The notes below the pieces were generated by a model. That model saw only the letters and a list, made by a program, of their open reading frames with translations. It ran no database searches and was not told where the DNA came from. 64,000 nt of DNA from Winogradskyella psychrotolerans. GTDB lineage: Bacteria > Bacteroidota > Bacteroidia > Flavobacteriales > Flavobacteriaceae. Position numbers and translations under genes: made by a program. The stretch is from positions 186,001-250,000 of the forward strand of contig NZ_JAHKPS010000028.1 of NCBI RefSeq assembly GCF_018860565.1. The letters are read 5' to 3'. Shown piece after piece: positions 1 to 11,300 of the stretch; position 1 is the stretch's first letter, and every line of letters begins with the position of its first letter.

Positions 1-1866
1 TTTGAAAACTCATTAATCTACATAAAAAACAATTCACCCTCTGAACACACCAAAATTGATTCTCTATTTAAACCGTTTGAACACGATAGTGTAAAAATGA
101 AACGTTTGCTTAGCGTTTCTAAAAACATTTCCGCCCATGAAACCTGTAGCTATGCACTTAATGCTCTAGGGGTTATCCAAAGAAATATTTCTAAATATGA
201 TGAGGCTATTGCCTTACACGAAGAAGCAAAAACTTATGCAGATAAAGCAAAAAGCACCGAATTTAAAATTATTAGCCTAAATATGATTGGCGTTGTATAC
301 AGGCGAATGGACATGGTTAAACTAGCACTTGACCATCATACAGAAGCTTTAAAAACAGCCTATTCAGTCATAAACCCGTCACTAACAGTAACCAAAAGCA
401 TTGCAGTTTCACAAAATAGTATTGGTAATATTTATTTGGCTTTAAAACAATATGATTTAGCCATCAATCAATTTAATAAATCTCTTAAAATTGAAAAAAG
501 CGTAGACAATAAACTAGGCTTAGCTATTAATTATCATAATATAGGCTATGCAGAAGAAGCTAAAGGCAATTTAAGTTCTGCCTTATCCAATTTTCAGAAA
601 TCATTAGGCTATAATAACATGATTGATTCTGAAACCGGACGCCTTATTTGCTATAATAGTATTGGAGAAGTTTATCTTAGACAAGAAAATTACGAAGAAG
701 CAGAACCTATTATTAAAGAGGCTTTAAATAAAGCTCTAAATATTGACGACCAATACTATATTTCGGCTTCATACCTTAATCTTGGTCAATTAGAAATAGA
801 AACCAACCAACTCACTTCTGCAGAAAAGCATTTAAAGAAAGCGCTCAATATTGCAACTTCTTATAATTTAAAATCTACTGTAGCAGAATCTAGCAAACTA
901 CTATCTGAACTTAACCGTACCAAAAAAGATTTTGAAACAGCATTAAAATATTACCAACAAGCTGTTGAAATAGAGAACACCATATTAACTGAGCAAAATT
1001 TACAATATGTAAATGACATTGCAGTTGAATATGAAAATGAAAATAAAAATAATCAAATTAAAGCCTTAGCTTTAGAGAATGAATCTGTTCGTTTACGACT
1101 AGAGCGAAACAAACAGATCTTACTATACACATCCTTACTTATAGGAATAATAGGTGTCTCCCTTTTTATTATCCACAGAACAAAAGCTTTAAAACGAGAC
1201 AAACATATTTTAACCTTAGAACAAGATATGTTGCGAAGTCAGATGAACCCTCATTTTATATTTAACTCGTTAAACTCCATTAAACTTTACATTATTAATA
1301 ATGATAAAACTAATGCAGTTTATTACCTCAACAAGTTTTCAAAACTAATTCGAAAAATCTTAATGGCGTCAAAAGAGAAAGAAACATCCCTAAAAGACGA
1401 GCTCGAAACCATGAAGTTGTATATGAATATTGAAAACATTCGTTTTGATAATGAAATAAATTTTAACATCACTGTAGATCCAGCAATAAATACTGAAGCA
1501 ACCAAAATACCCTCTTTAGTGCTTCAACCTTTTTTAGAAAATTCGTTATGGCATGGTTTATCTTCAAAAGATAGCAACAAAAAAATAGATCTTATTGTAA
1601 GTAAAAAATTACCCAATTTTATAACCGTTGAAATTATAGATAATGGTATTGGCAGAATTGCATCGCACAAAATTAATGAGAAGAAAAAACTAGAACGAAA
1701 TTCTGTAGGTATAGATATCACAAAAGCAAGATTGGCTAATTTTTCAGAATCATTTCAAAATTCATACACTTTAGAAATTGAAGATTTGTACGAAAACGAA
1801 ACCCCTTCAGGTACTAAAATAATCTTACACATACCTATAAAATTAAAGTCTCAATTTATACCCTAG
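1..1866 (+). CDS. TPR sensor histidine kinase, LytS/YehU type (5'-truncated)
   Basis: The frame is open from the first base of the window, and 32 codons precede the first ATG at 97, so the true start almost certainly lies upstream. The visible part has tandem tetratricopeptide repeats (about codons 35-345), one transmembrane helix (about 373-392) and a His_kinase domain of the LytS family: QMNPHFIFNSLNSIK holds the phospho-acceptor His near codon 417. A HATPase domain follows, with the N box near LQPFLENSLWHGL and a G box at IIDNGIGR. Such kinases normally pair with a LytTR response regulator, but none lies downstream, where the next gene is convergent; the partner may be upstream of the window. 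The signal sensed is unknown. Confidence 0.9.
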   Translation, partial: FENSLIYIKNNSPSEHTKIDSLFKPFEHDSVKMKRLLSVSKNISAHETCSYALNALGVIQRNISKYDEAIALHEEAKTYADKAKSTEFKIISLNMIGVVYRRMDMVKLALDHHTEALKTAYSVINPSLTVTKSIAVSQNSIGNIYLALKQYDLAINQFNKSLKIEKSVDNKLGLAINYHNIGYAEEAKGNLSSALSNFQKSLGYNNMIDSETGRLICYNSIGEVYLRQENYEEAEPIIKEALNKALNIDDQYYISASYLNLGQLEIETNQLTSAEKHLKKALNIATSYNLKSTVAESSKLLSELNRTKKDFETALKYYQQAVEIENTILTEQNLQYVNDIAVEYENENKNNQIKALALENESVRLRLERNKQILLYTSLLIGIIGVSLFIIHRTKALKRDKHILTLEQDMLRSQMNPHFIFNSLNSIKLYIINNDKTNAVYYLNKFSKLIRKILMASKEKETSLKDELETMKLYMNIENIRFDNEINFNITVDPAINTEATKIPSLVLQPFLENSLWHGLSSKDSNKKIDLIVSKKLPNFITVEIIDNGIGRIASHKINEKKKLERNSVGIDITKARLANFSESFQNSYTLEIEDLYENETPSGTKIILHIPIKLKSQFIP

Positions 1867-1985
1867 ATCATTTTATATAAGCTCCTGACCTGCTTATGCA
1901 AATAAAGTCATTATAAACTACAACGTATTTTTAATTACAATTAGCAATCAAAAATACGCTGTAACATATCAGTATTTTTAATGTA

Positions 1986-4900
1986 TTAATTAATAATTAG
2001 TTTCTTGCTTAACGTGCCACGTTCAGAACTTACTTTTAAGATATAAGTGCCACCTGACAAATGAGAAACATCAATTTGCTTGCTTTTAGTTTCCAATACT
2101 TTATGACCTAAAATAGAATAAACCTCAACGTTTTCAATTTGTAATTTTGTCTCTATATTAACTATTGAGTTTGAAGGATTAGGATACATTTTAAACTGAG
2201 ACTCTAAATTCTCATCTACAATACCTAAGGTTTCTATGGTTAAGAAACGTACTTCAATGACATTGGTAATAATTGCAGGATTTTGATCAAAATAGATATT
2301 AGCACTATTATTTACGATGGTATCTTCTGCAATGCCTTCTTCGGCCTTAATCTTAAACTTTATATAACCGTCATTGTTGGCATCATCAAAAGGTAAAAAG
2401 ATATCATTAAAGCTAAATTTTAAGACACTTTCGTCTGTCCCATTTTTAAGAATATCTACAGTATAATTATGGCTTGCTTCTATTACTTTTACAGAATTAG
2501 GATCTAAATTAGCATCTAACACATCCGTAACAACCACATCTTTTGCTGAGAAATTCCCTGAGTTTTCAAAACGAATGGTATAAGTTAACCACTTGCGCTC
2601 AATATGTCTATCATTAACCACCCCAGGAACTCCTTCATCTACTAATTTATCATTAGGATCGTATGAACTATAAATTTTAGTTGCGTAAGGACCTGGTCCA
2701 TAAACTTGTTTAGGATCTAAGTATGGTGGATCTATATAAACATCGTTTGGATTTAAATATGGCGTGTCGTCTGCATCAAAACCACTATTATTTTCATCAC
2801 GATCTTCAAGAGGAAATAAAATTATAGGATCTGTAAGCGGGTTACTATTAGTATCTTCAAAATTATCCGAACCCATCTTTGAAACACCATGATTTATAAC
2901 TACACCTGATTCAGAAGGATCAAAAAGGCCAGTTTCAATTTCAATTATATAAGTGTTTAGCGGACTTACAGTAGGTATTGTTACTGTTATATCAGTTTGC
3001 GCTCCAGTTTCTGTGATATTTGGTGTAATGGCTAATTCATTTTGTGTGTAAGTACCTAATGGTAGATCTACGTTCCACTTATTATTTCTTTGATCAATAG
3101 TCACTTTTTCTATAAGCTGAAAGCCTCCATTAGGATCTAACTCATACACTTTTACATCATCTATTGAAGGTAAAACATTTGTACTATTTTCATCCTGATT
3201 TTTAAAGGTATAGGTAACTTCTAAATTGTTAAACGTTTTTGTTGTTGACAAATTACCGATTGCAGTAGTGTAGGTATTTTCAAAATTAGCTCTTATAAAT
3301 CCCCAAGCTCCTAATTTAGAACTACTTTTTACAAGTAAAGAATTTACAAACTTAGGTTTCAATTGAAAATCGTTACCATCGTAATTTTGATTGTTAGCAC
3401 CAACAACGACTTCTAATTGCCTATTTGAAGCCGTAACAAATTGTCCTATAGTTGGTAAAGTGATTTCATATGTTGCATTTTCATCATATATATAAAAGGC
3501 ATAGACACCATTGGTATTAGTAAATGTAGAATACACATTCCCATTCAGTTTTAAAGCCACTAATTGACCTGCATATTCTTCACCTGCATCAAAAGCATCA
3601 TTCTCATTAAGGTCGTTATAAATTAAACCAGAAACATTATAAGTTTCACCTTCAGTTCTGTATTCCTTAGCCATATCTGCATCTGTTAACTTAAATGTGT
3701 TTAGAGAGGCATGTGTCCACATGGCACCTTGACTATCAATAGATAAATCATCCGGTCTATAGTGTCCTAAAGCTGGCAAAATAGAATTGTTACCCTCCAA
3801 AAAAGTGGTACTAAATGATACGTTGGATGTTCCGGCGTTTTCAATTTTTACAATGGCAGCATTATCATTTAATAATACATGTGCAGTATTATTGGTATCT
3901 ACTATTAGAGACACAATATTAAAAAGTTCAGAATAATTAGCTGCCGGATATGTTGTGAACGCACTACCATCATAGTAAATAAGCCCATTAGATCTCACAA
4001 ACCACATCGCACCATTTGGTGCTGCAACAGTTGGTTTTATTAGTCCTAAATTTTCAGTAAATGTATAATCTGTTGTTGTTGCCGTACTGGTTTCAAATTT
4101 TTTAATGATAGAACCATTACTCACATTTTTAGAAAACCAGGCATCACCATTAGAATCTACCTGAAAATCATAAATATTCTCATAGCTATCATCTAAATCG
4201 AACGTCGCAATTACTTGGTTGTATTTTAGAACTTTAATCTGTAAGGTACTTTCGTTATACCACCAAACCTCATCTTTATGACGCACTAACCCATTTGTGT
4301 TTTGATTTGTATCGTTTAATAAACCGTAAAAAAGAGGTGTATCTATTTTAGTAATTTTAGTGCCATTTACGCTTAACGGTATAATAGGCTTATCATCTGT
4401 ATCGATTGCTGCATAACTACCAAGATTAGGCACGTTAGAAAACACAAATTGTTCGTCATTAGCTTTACGATGTACAATGACATCATCATACCAATTAAAC
4501 CACCACATACCACCATCATCATCTGGTAAATTATAATTAAACCGTTGGCTAGACAAGTAAGAAATATTACCTGTCTCAGTATCTGTTATCGAAGACCAAT
4601 TTCCATTATCATTTACCAAGATCTGATCAACACTACTAGAACCCGAAGAAGCTGAAAACGTTGTGAAATAAAACTTACCGTTTTTATAAAAGATATTATC
4701 TGGCACATATGGAGACTCCACACCTAATTGTGGTAAATCTGTTAATGGTATTTGCTCCCATTGTGGCATACCTTGATCAAACTCTAATTTAATCAAACCT
4801 GAAAAATCAAGCGCTGTACACCAAATTGTACCAGCATTATCTAGAGCTATATTACTAAACTTATACGTATAAGCAGGATTAGTAGCTCTTGGTAATTCAT

Positions 4901-5801
4901 ATTGCTCAAAAGTTTCATTTGCAATATTAAATTTAAGAATACTACCATCGTTAGTTTCATTTAAAGCTAACCATAAGTCACCATTATCATCAAATTTAAG
5001 ATCATTTACATAGTCACTTGGAATACTTGGTGTTGAAGTGGTATTGTAACTCGTAGTTGTATAATCTAAAACACTTACTTTAAATAAACCAGATTGAATA
5101 CCAAAATACAGATGATTATCTCGATAGGTGAATGTTGGAGAATTAAGTGCACCACTCGATAACTGCGCAGCACTGATAGAAGAAGATAATGCGCTTACAT
5201 AAACTAGACCAAGTGTCTCATTATAGCTATATAAATAAGTATTGGCACCTTGACGCGCAATAATCCAAGCAACATCACGATCCTCATCATAAGTGAAGGT
5301 AACAGGACTATGAAAATTAGGAAATCCTATGGTTGCTATCGTTTTTTGAGTACGATTGTAGGTATATAAAAAGCTATCACCACCAGAAAAAATAACATTG
5401 TTATTGGGCATAATTAAAGCACTTCTAAAAATATTATCATTCTGCCAATCTCCAGCAGTGGTAAAATCTGGAATAGCAATATTTGGTACATTTTCATAAG
5501 TGCCATCTGTTAGCTTAATAGATAAGCCCTCATTAGTTACAAATGCTTCATCTGCATTGGCTCTATTTTCTACCATAAACCTTATGTTTCTGTTATTAAG
5601 CCCATAACTTTCTTCTACAACTCCTAAATTTCCGTAGCCATCGCAAAAGGTTAATTTACCAGCCGCTTCTGGTATGGTGTTACCGCATTCATTAGCATAA
5701 AACACTAATTTAGTTCCTGGAATATAAGCTTCAGATTTAGTAATTTGAGCACTAATTGCTATTGAAAATAACAAGGTTAAAGTGAGTAATTTTGTTTTCA
5801 T
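1986..5801 (-). CDS. T9SS-secreted propeller/repeat surface protein
   Basis: A 1271-residue exported protein. It starts with a Sec signal peptide (MKTKLLTLTLLFSIAISAQ) and ends with a type A T9SS sorting domain (MYPNPSNSIVNIETK, ending SKKLIIN). The first two thirds resemble a two-component-regulator-type beta propeller, with repeated DNGDLWLAL, NAGTIWCTA and SNGDAWFS blades. Next comes an SdrD B-like domain (LIYNDLNENDAFDAGEEY), then a DUF11/DUF7619-like region (YTIRFENSGNFSAKDVVVTD). Family knowledge predicts cell-surface attachment or release by T9SS; no enzymatic motif is visible. The start is 22 bases after the stop of the DUF4412 gene on the same strand, so the two are probably co-transcribed. 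The substrate or partner cannot be named. Confidence 0.85.
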   Translation of the reverse strand: MKTKLLTLTLLFSIAISAQITKSEAYIPGTKLVFYANECGNTIPEAAGKLTFCDGYGNLGVVEESYGLNNRNIRFMVENRANADEAFVTNEGLSIKLTDGTYENVPNIAIPDFTTAGDWQNDNIFRSALIMPNNNVIFSGGDSFLYTYNRTQKTIATIGFPNFHSPVTFTYDEDRDVAWIIARQGANTYLYSYNETLGLVYVSALSSSISAAQLSSGALNSPTFTYRDNHLYFGIQSGLFKVSVLDYTTTSYNTTSTPSIPSDYVNDLKFDDNGDLWLALNETNDGSILKFNIANETFEQYELPRATNPAYTYKFSNIALDNAGTIWCTALDFSGLIKLEFDQGMPQWEQIPLTDLPQLGVESPYVPDNIFYKNGKFYFTTFSASSGSSSVDQILVNDNGNWSSITDTETGNISYLSSQRFNYNLPDDDGGMWWFNWYDDVIVHRKANDEQFVFSNVPNLGSYAAIDTDDKPIIPLSVNGTKITKIDTPLFYGLLNDTNQNTNGLVRHKDEVWWYNESTLQIKVLKYNQVIATFDLDDSYENIYDFQVDSNGDAWFSKNVSNGSIIKKFETSTATTTDYTFTENLGLIKPTVAAPNGAMWFVRSNGLIYYDGSAFTTYPAANYSELFNIVSLIVDTNNTAHVLLNDNAAIVKIENAGTSNVSFSTTFLEGNNSILPALGHYRPDDLSIDSQGAMWTHASLNTFKLTDADMAKEYRTEGETYNVSGLIYNDLNENDAFDAGEEYAGQLVALKLNGNVYSTFTNTNGVYAFYIYDENATYEITLPTIGQFVTASNRQLEVVVGANNQNYDGNDFQLKPKFVNSLLVKSSSKLGAWGFIRANFENTYTTAIGNLSTTKTFNNLEVTYTFKNQDENSTNVLPSIDDVKVYELDPNGGFQLIEKVTIDQRNNKWNVDLPLGTYTQNELAITPNITETGAQTDITVTIPTVSPLNTYIIEIETGLFDPSESGVVINHGVSKMGSDNFEDTNSNPLTDPIILFPLEDRDENNSGFDADDTPYLNPNDVYIDPPYLDPKQVYGPGPYATKIYSSYDPNDKLVDEGVPGVVNDRHIERKWLTYTIRFENSGNFSAKDVVVTDVLDANLDPNSVKVIEASHNYTVDILKNGTDESVLKFSFNDIFLPFDDANNDGYIKFKIKAEEGIAEDTIVNNSANIYFDQNPAIITNVIEVRFLTIETLGIVDENLESQFKMYPNPSNSIVNIETKLQIENVEVYSILGHKVLETKSKQIDVSHLSGGTYILKVSSERGTLSKKLIIN

Positions 5802-5823
5802 GATTGGTTGTTTACGTCTATAA

Positions 5824-6657
5824 TTAATTTTTGCTACCTAATTCACTTAAAGAACCATACTGACTTACGTCTAAGGTATAATCTACTTTTTTAAGCTCGG
5901 TACATGTGGTTTTAAAATTGTTATTGCTGTTTTTATCACTAGTAAATTCGGCTTCTAACATAAGACCATTTTTTAAATCTTTTAGAAGCGCTTTATTAAA
6001 GCCTTTAGGCATGTTTTGATTTTTACCAAAGGCAGAATACAAACTAATTGGCGCATTATTTGCCATGTAAAAATGCATGGTTCCGTCGTTTATTTGGGTT
6101 TTACACCCTTGACAATTGTACCCTAAAATCTCTTTGGTGTCTGTTTTTTCTAATGTGAAACTATTGGTGTTTTCTTCTAAAGGATCTGCTTCAGGAAGTT
6201 CCATAGCTCTATATATTTTCTGACCATTTACATCCATAAAGGTGATAAATGCACCTCGTTCACTATCCATTATTGTTTTGCTGTTTTTTGAAGTATCAAA
6301 CTCATCTAAAATCACAATTATACCAATGTACGCTGCTTCTTTTTTTAGCATATAATACATGTCAATCTCTTTATCTTGAGTTTGCGTTTTCATGCTATAT
6401 TTCCATTCAAAATGATAGCTATCGGGAAGCTTAACATCTACTTTTTCCGTTTTTAGATCTATATTATCTATGCCATTTTCAGCCTCATCAAATACTTTGT
6501 CTATATTTTTATTGACGCGTCGTTCTGCTCGGTTTTCTGCTTCTCTTTCAATTTTCTTCTCTGCTTTTTTAGCTAATTTCTTCCAAAACTGCGCTTGAAC
6601 AGCATTACTCATTAACAGAAAAACAAGTGTAAAAAATAGTGGTTTTAGTGCTTTCAT
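5824..6657 (-). CDS. Exported DUF4412-like protein
   Basis: 277 residues with a signal peptide (VFLLMSNAVQAQ) followed by a highly charged, probably helical stretch rich in Lys, Glu and Arg (about residues 27-60). The C-terminal two thirds resemble DUF4412 proteins of Bacteroidota: the segment ILGYNCQGCKTQINDGTMHF has the typical Gly-Tyr-x-Cys arrangement, with a second Cys three residues on. It is probably periplasmic or outer-membrane associated; its function is unknown. It is first in a likely two-gene unit with the T9SS propeller protein. Confidence 0.7.
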   Translation of the reverse strand: MKALKPLFFTLVFLLMSNAVQAQFWKKLAKKAEKKIEREAENRAERRVNKNIDKVFDEAENGIDNIDLKTEKVDVKLPDSYHFEWKYSMKTQTQDKEIDMYYMLKKEAAYIGIIVILDEFDTSKNSKTIMDSERGAFITFMDVNGQKIYRAMELPEADPLEENTNSFTLEKTDTKEILGYNCQGCKTQINDGTMHFYMANNAPISLYSAFGKNQNMPKGFNKALLKDLKNGLMLEAEFTSDKNSNNNFKTTCTELKKVDYTLDVSQYGSLSELGSKN

Positions 6658-7031
6658 ATGTATTGCATTAACGTGTTAACAACTCGGCATTTTCTATTTA
6701 GTGTTTGTATAAAAAAAAGGTAAACACAATTCTTTATTTTTTTTATTGTTAATTTGAAATCTTACTTTTTGATACGTTTAAATACTAAAGCAGAAAAAAA
6801 AGCCTTTGACAAGTTTAAAAATTGTGTTTTCATAAAAAAAGTTTTTAATTGGTTGGCATTCCTAACCTGAAGCATCAATAATGTAAACTTCTTTATTTAG
6901 AACACTAACACATAATATTTATAATTCATTTCTCTTTTAGTATTCTTATTATCAAAAAGGTAAATATGTCTTGGTTCTTTTTAATACGTTTAATTTATGT
7001 TGTTTACTTTTGAACACTTAATGACACTAAT
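6658..7031. other. Divergent intergenic region, very AT-rich
   Basis: 374 bases between divergent genes. I see no coding signal. There are several A/T homopolymer runs and, near the right end, a Bacteroidota -7 element for the sigma gene. Nothing else convincing. Confidence 0.5.
7005..7012 (+). promoter_or_regulatory. Probable -7 element of the sigma factor gene
   Basis: TACTTTTG matches the Bacteroidota -7 consensus TAnnTTTG exactly and sits 19 bases upstream of the ATG at 7032, giving a very short leader. No TTTG is visible at the ideal -33 spacing, so the call rests on the -7 match and position alone. Confidence 0.4.
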
Positions 7032-7583
7032 ATGGCAGATAAGGTTCTTGTTGAAGCTTTAAAAAAACGAAATTCAGAGGCACTGAAGTCCGTTTATTTA
7101 GACTACAAGACAGTTTTTATTGGATTTGCAAAAAAATATCCTTTAGATGAAGCAACGGTTATTGATATTTATCAAGATGCTATTATCGCGTTACATGATA
7201 ATGCCGTTAATGGAAAATTAGACCTTTTAAAAAGTGAATTAAAAACCTATTTGTTTAGTATTGGAAAATACATGATTTACAAAAGGTTGAAGCAACAAAA
7301 GAGTATGTATTCCATTGATAAGGATACCACTTTAGACCGCTTAAAAATAAATACTGATTACGCAGTAGATTTAATAGAAGACCTATCAGAAGATCAGCAA
7401 AAATTACAAATCGCCTTTAAAAGTTTAGGTAAAAAATGCAAAACCATATTAACACTGTTCTATTACAGAGGCTTTACTATTGATGAAATTACAAATGAAT
7501 TAAACTATTCGAATAAAAATGTAGCAAAAAGCCAAAAATCGCGTTGCATAAAATCCCTTAAAGACCTGATTTTCAAATACTAA
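7032..7583 (+). CDS. ECF-like sigma-70 family RNA polymerase sigma factor
   Basis: 183 residues. Region 2 is at about residues 15-85 (IDIYQDAIIALHDN, then a helix with LFSIGKYMIYKRLKQQK). Region 4 is at about 128-180, with the helix-turn-helix FTIDEITNELNYSNKNVAKS preceded by CKTILTLFYYRG. Length and two-domain layout are those of extracytoplasmic-function sigma factors. The stop is 2 bases before the ATG of a membrane TPR protein, an arrangement typical of a sigma/anti-sigma pair, and a TPR-CHAT gene converges immediately after. The target promoters are unknown. Confidence 0.88.
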   Translation: MADKVLVEALKKRNSEALKSVYLDYKTVFIGFAKKYPLDEATVIDIYQDAIIALHDNAVNGKLDLLKSELKTYLFSIGKYMIYKRLKQQKSMYSIDKDTTLDRLKINTDYAVDLIEDLSEDQQKLQIAFKSLGKKCKTILTLFYYRGFTIDEITNELNYSNKNVAKSQKSRCIKSLKDLIFKY

Positions 7584-7585
7584 TT

Positions 7586-8302
7586 ATGACTAAAGACCAA
7601 CTCATAGCACACTATTTTTCTAAAACGCTTTCCCCTGAAACGCAAAAGGAATTTGACCATTTATTGGCCACAGACACCAAATTTAAAAAAACGTTTAAAT
7701 TCCAAAAAAACCTTAAAACCGTCATCAAAAAAGAAACGCAAACACAATTAAAGGAAGAACTACAGTCCATTGAAAACTCTACAAAGACATCATCAAAAAC
7801 ATACATAAAATGGCTTGTTGCCGCTTCTATTATTTTATTATTAGCGCTACCCAGTTTTTGGTATTTTGGACCATCAAACTTAGATAACGACGCGCTGTTC
7901 GCAACTAATTTTAAACCCTTTGAAAACGTAGTGCATCCAATTGTACGCGGAGAAGATTCTAACGATTTAAAAACAAAGGCTTTTATTTCTTATGAAGCTA
8001 AAGAGTATGAAGAGGCACTTAATTATTTTAATGCTATTTTAAAGGAAAGTGACAATGCTACAATGTCTTTTTACAAAGCCAATGTTTTATTACAATTGAA
8101 TAAGAATGACGAAGCTATAAAAATATTGGAACAAAATAATGAGTTACCAAAAAAGCTAAAAACCCAACAACAGTGGTACTTAGCACTAGCTTATATTAAA
8201 ATTAACAACACTAAGAAAGCTAAAGCGAGTTTAAATACAGTGATAAACAATGGTACTTATAAGACAAAGGCAGCCGAGCAGTTATTAGAGCAATTGGACT
8301 AG
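7586..8302 (+). CDS. Membrane-anchored TPR protein, putative anti-sigma factor
   Basis: 238 residues. The N-terminal 70 residues are cytoplasmic in the predicted topology and begin LIAHYFSKTLSPETQKEFDH, resembling the N-terminal segment of Bacteroidota anti-sigma factors (x-x-Y-x-x-G/K-x-LSPExxxxFE). There is one transmembrane helix at about 74-95 (WLVAASIILLLALPSFWYF). The C-terminal part, predicted periplasmic, has about three TPR-like helical hairpins (AFISYEAKEYEEALNYFNAI; WYLALAYIKINNTKKAKASL). Two bases separate it from the sigma gene. The anti-sigma role is inferred from context, topology and the N-terminal motif; no zinc anti-sigma (HxxxCxxC) motif is present. Confidence 0.7.
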   Translation: MTKDQLIAHYFSKTLSPETQKEFDHLLATDTKFKKTFKFQKNLKTVIKKETQTQLKEELQSIENSTKTSSKTYIKWLVAASIILLLALPSFWYFGPSNLDNDALFATNFKPFENVVHPIVRGEDSNDLKTKAFISYEAKEYEEALNYFNAILKESDNATMSFYKANVLLQLNKNDEAIKILEQNNELPKKLKTQQQWYLALAYIKINNTKKAKASLNTVINNGTYKTKAAEQLLEQLD

Positions 8303-8305
8303 AAG

Positions 8306-11300
8306 CTATGCCGCTTTCTTCGCCTTTCTTTTGAAGAACCCAAAAACTAATAACACTAAACCAAAGCCTCCTAAAAAATACCAAATATCATCAGAGTCTT
8401 TAGTTGCAATAGATGAAATATCACCAGAAATAACAAAACCAGCCCAATAATAAGGATGCTTTAATAATTCATTTTCCGTACTATTTAGATAGTCTTGTTT
8501 CGCTAATTGTAACGCTTCAGATTTATCAGAACCCTCTTTAAGATGCTTATAAAATGCAATCATAATTTCCTGAGTAGCAGCATCTGGTGCACTCCACAAA
8601 CTTGATAATACGGAAGGCACTCCTGCTGCTGTAAAAGCAGTATTCATAGACACAATACCTTTTCCTGTTTTTAACTCTCCAACACCTGTATTACAAGCAC
8701 TTAAAACTACCATATCTGCATTGAGGTTTAAACCATATAATTCTGAAATATAAAGTTGATGATCCTTATTATTGTCCGAAAACACCAAACTACTTAGTTC
8801 AGAGTCGTCATCGTTTAAAAATGAATGCATTGATAAATGTAGAATGGAATAGTCAGGCGATAACGACTTAAATGTTTCTTTTGAAGCTCTGTCATTTGTA
8901 TAAACATCACTATTTTCAAACAAATTAGAAATTGAGGAAACCTCCCTTAAAGCTCCTTCTAAATGATAAGGCTCACCTCTTACTGCTAATTGTTTATTTG
9001 ACGGAGCAAATAATGTATAAGTAGGTGCAAATAAAGCAATTTTTCGGTTTTCTTGATTATTGTGTATTGGTGAATTTATAAAACTCAAAGCAGCTGCATA
9101 ACTCACCTTTGTTTGATTAAGAACATAAGTATCATTAAAAACTAAAAGTTCAAAAGGTAAATAATGTAGAATGTCGTCTGGTATAATGTGAACGTTAGCT
9201 ATAGTCGAAACGTCTATACCTCCAAGTAAATCATTATAAAGACTTTTAGAATGTTGTTTTATGGTTTTAACAGGAATATTGATATCCTTTAATTCAGAAA
9301 CAAGACCCTCAACCTTAGCACTTAAACTCTTGTAATCTTCTAATTTTGTTACTGCTATTTTATGATCATAATAGCACACTCTAAACAGTTGGTCTTCAAC
9401 AACTTTAAATTTAATAATGTAACTATCTTTAAAGGTTTCAAGATTTTGAAGCGGATTGGCTATATTAACAAGCTTTGAAACATTAAAACCATCTTTTTGC
9501 AACTGTTCGTTAATCGTTTTAAGTTTTATATTTTCCTCAAAAATAAGCTGACTTAAGCTATCTGATTTTGACCCTATATTTTTTTTCTTTAAATATGTTA
9601 TGTTAGAACGTATTTGTTGTTCTTTTTTAACTATTAAATCGGCCTCTGTTTTACCTGATGTTGTTCTATTTGCTAGAAATGTGTTTAGTAAAAATTTAGC
9701 TTCAATAGCTTCAGTGAAATTTAAAAAACGTATTTTATCTTCTTCACTAATTAGACCTTCAGAAGCTTTGTTATAGAAATACAATCCTATTTGATCATAG
9801 CTCTTTTTAAGTTTATCGTTTAAAAATTCTTGGTTAAAATTAGATTCAAATTGTTTTAGAGCTAATAAAAAGAGATTATGCTTAACCGTGTCATCTTTTG
9901 ATAAGGAATCATTGAGAGCATCCACAATTTCTAAGATAAGTTCAGTATCATTTAAATCTAAACTCGGTGTAAACTCATTATAAGTGATAGTTTTAATATC
10001 AAAAGCACTATTGGCATCAGAAAAACCATGAATTAATTTATTAATATAACTGTAAGCTACATCTTTACTATTATTTCTAAAATTCAATGAAACATTAAGG
10101 ATTAGCATATCCTTTTTAATAAATTGAGGTAAACCTTTTACAGTTTCTAGTTTTTTCAGTAATTCTTCTGCTTCAAGAAACCGCTGTTGATCTATATAAA
10201 TATTTATTTTTGCTACAGTAAACTCTTCTTCAAATTTTTCGAAACTTAAGTTTTTATGAATTTTTAAACCTTCATTCAGGAAAGCTAATGCCTTATCATT
10301 ATCTTTTGAGTAATAAAATTTTGAAAGTATAATGTGTGCTGTTGCATAGAAGTCTGTTTCAATATCATCTAAAGCATTTTGAGAATTAATTTTCTTCATT
10401 TCTTCAAAATGATATAAAATAAGAGCTTCCTCACCAGTTTTTCTATAAATTTCCATTAGTGCTGAGTGAAATTGCAATTCTTTTTTTACACCAATTTTAC
10501 CCATTCTATAACGTTGGGTTTCTTCTGCATTATTTTGATAAATTTTTAAACCTTTATTTAAATAACCTGCTGCAGTTTTGTAATTTCCTTGTCGCTTTTC
10601 ATATTCTGAAAGATCATTATAAACACCTAATAAATAATCTAAATTAGGTCGTTCAACACTATTAAATAAGGCTTCTGCTTTTTTTACATATTTTAAACGC
10701 TCAGAAGGTATATTTAAAAAATTATCATGATAAACCATGGCTAAATCTTTATAAACACTAGCCATTACATTGGTGTCTTTTACTGTCATAAAACCATAAA
10801 ATCGCTCAGCTTCTTTAAATACCTCTACAGATTTATTAAGCCTACCAACTTCACGAGATACTACACCAGAACCGTGTAAACTTTTAAGCAAAACTAATGA
10901 GTCTATTGTTTTACATTTATAATGATACGCTATAGATTTACCAACATAGACATCTGTATCTTCCATGTTGCGAATAAAATTATGCGCAATAATATACATA
11001 CGCCTATAGGCTTGGTAAAGTCGTTCTGGTTTTGCGTTGCGTTCTTCAAGTTCTAAAATTTGAGATTGAAGTTCCTTATAAATCGGTTTATTAATTTCAG
11101 GATTGTCTACATTGAGTTCATTTTTACTCATTGCTAACAACAAATTTAAAAACGGAATGGTATCTTTTTGATTTACCGCAGCTAATTCAATTGCTTTCTC
11201 TCGTGGTTCTATAGCATTTTCAAATTGAAATAGTACTTGCAGGGAATCTGCGATTTTTGTGTACTCTTGCCAGGTTGTTTGGGCAGGTAAAGCGCTAAAA

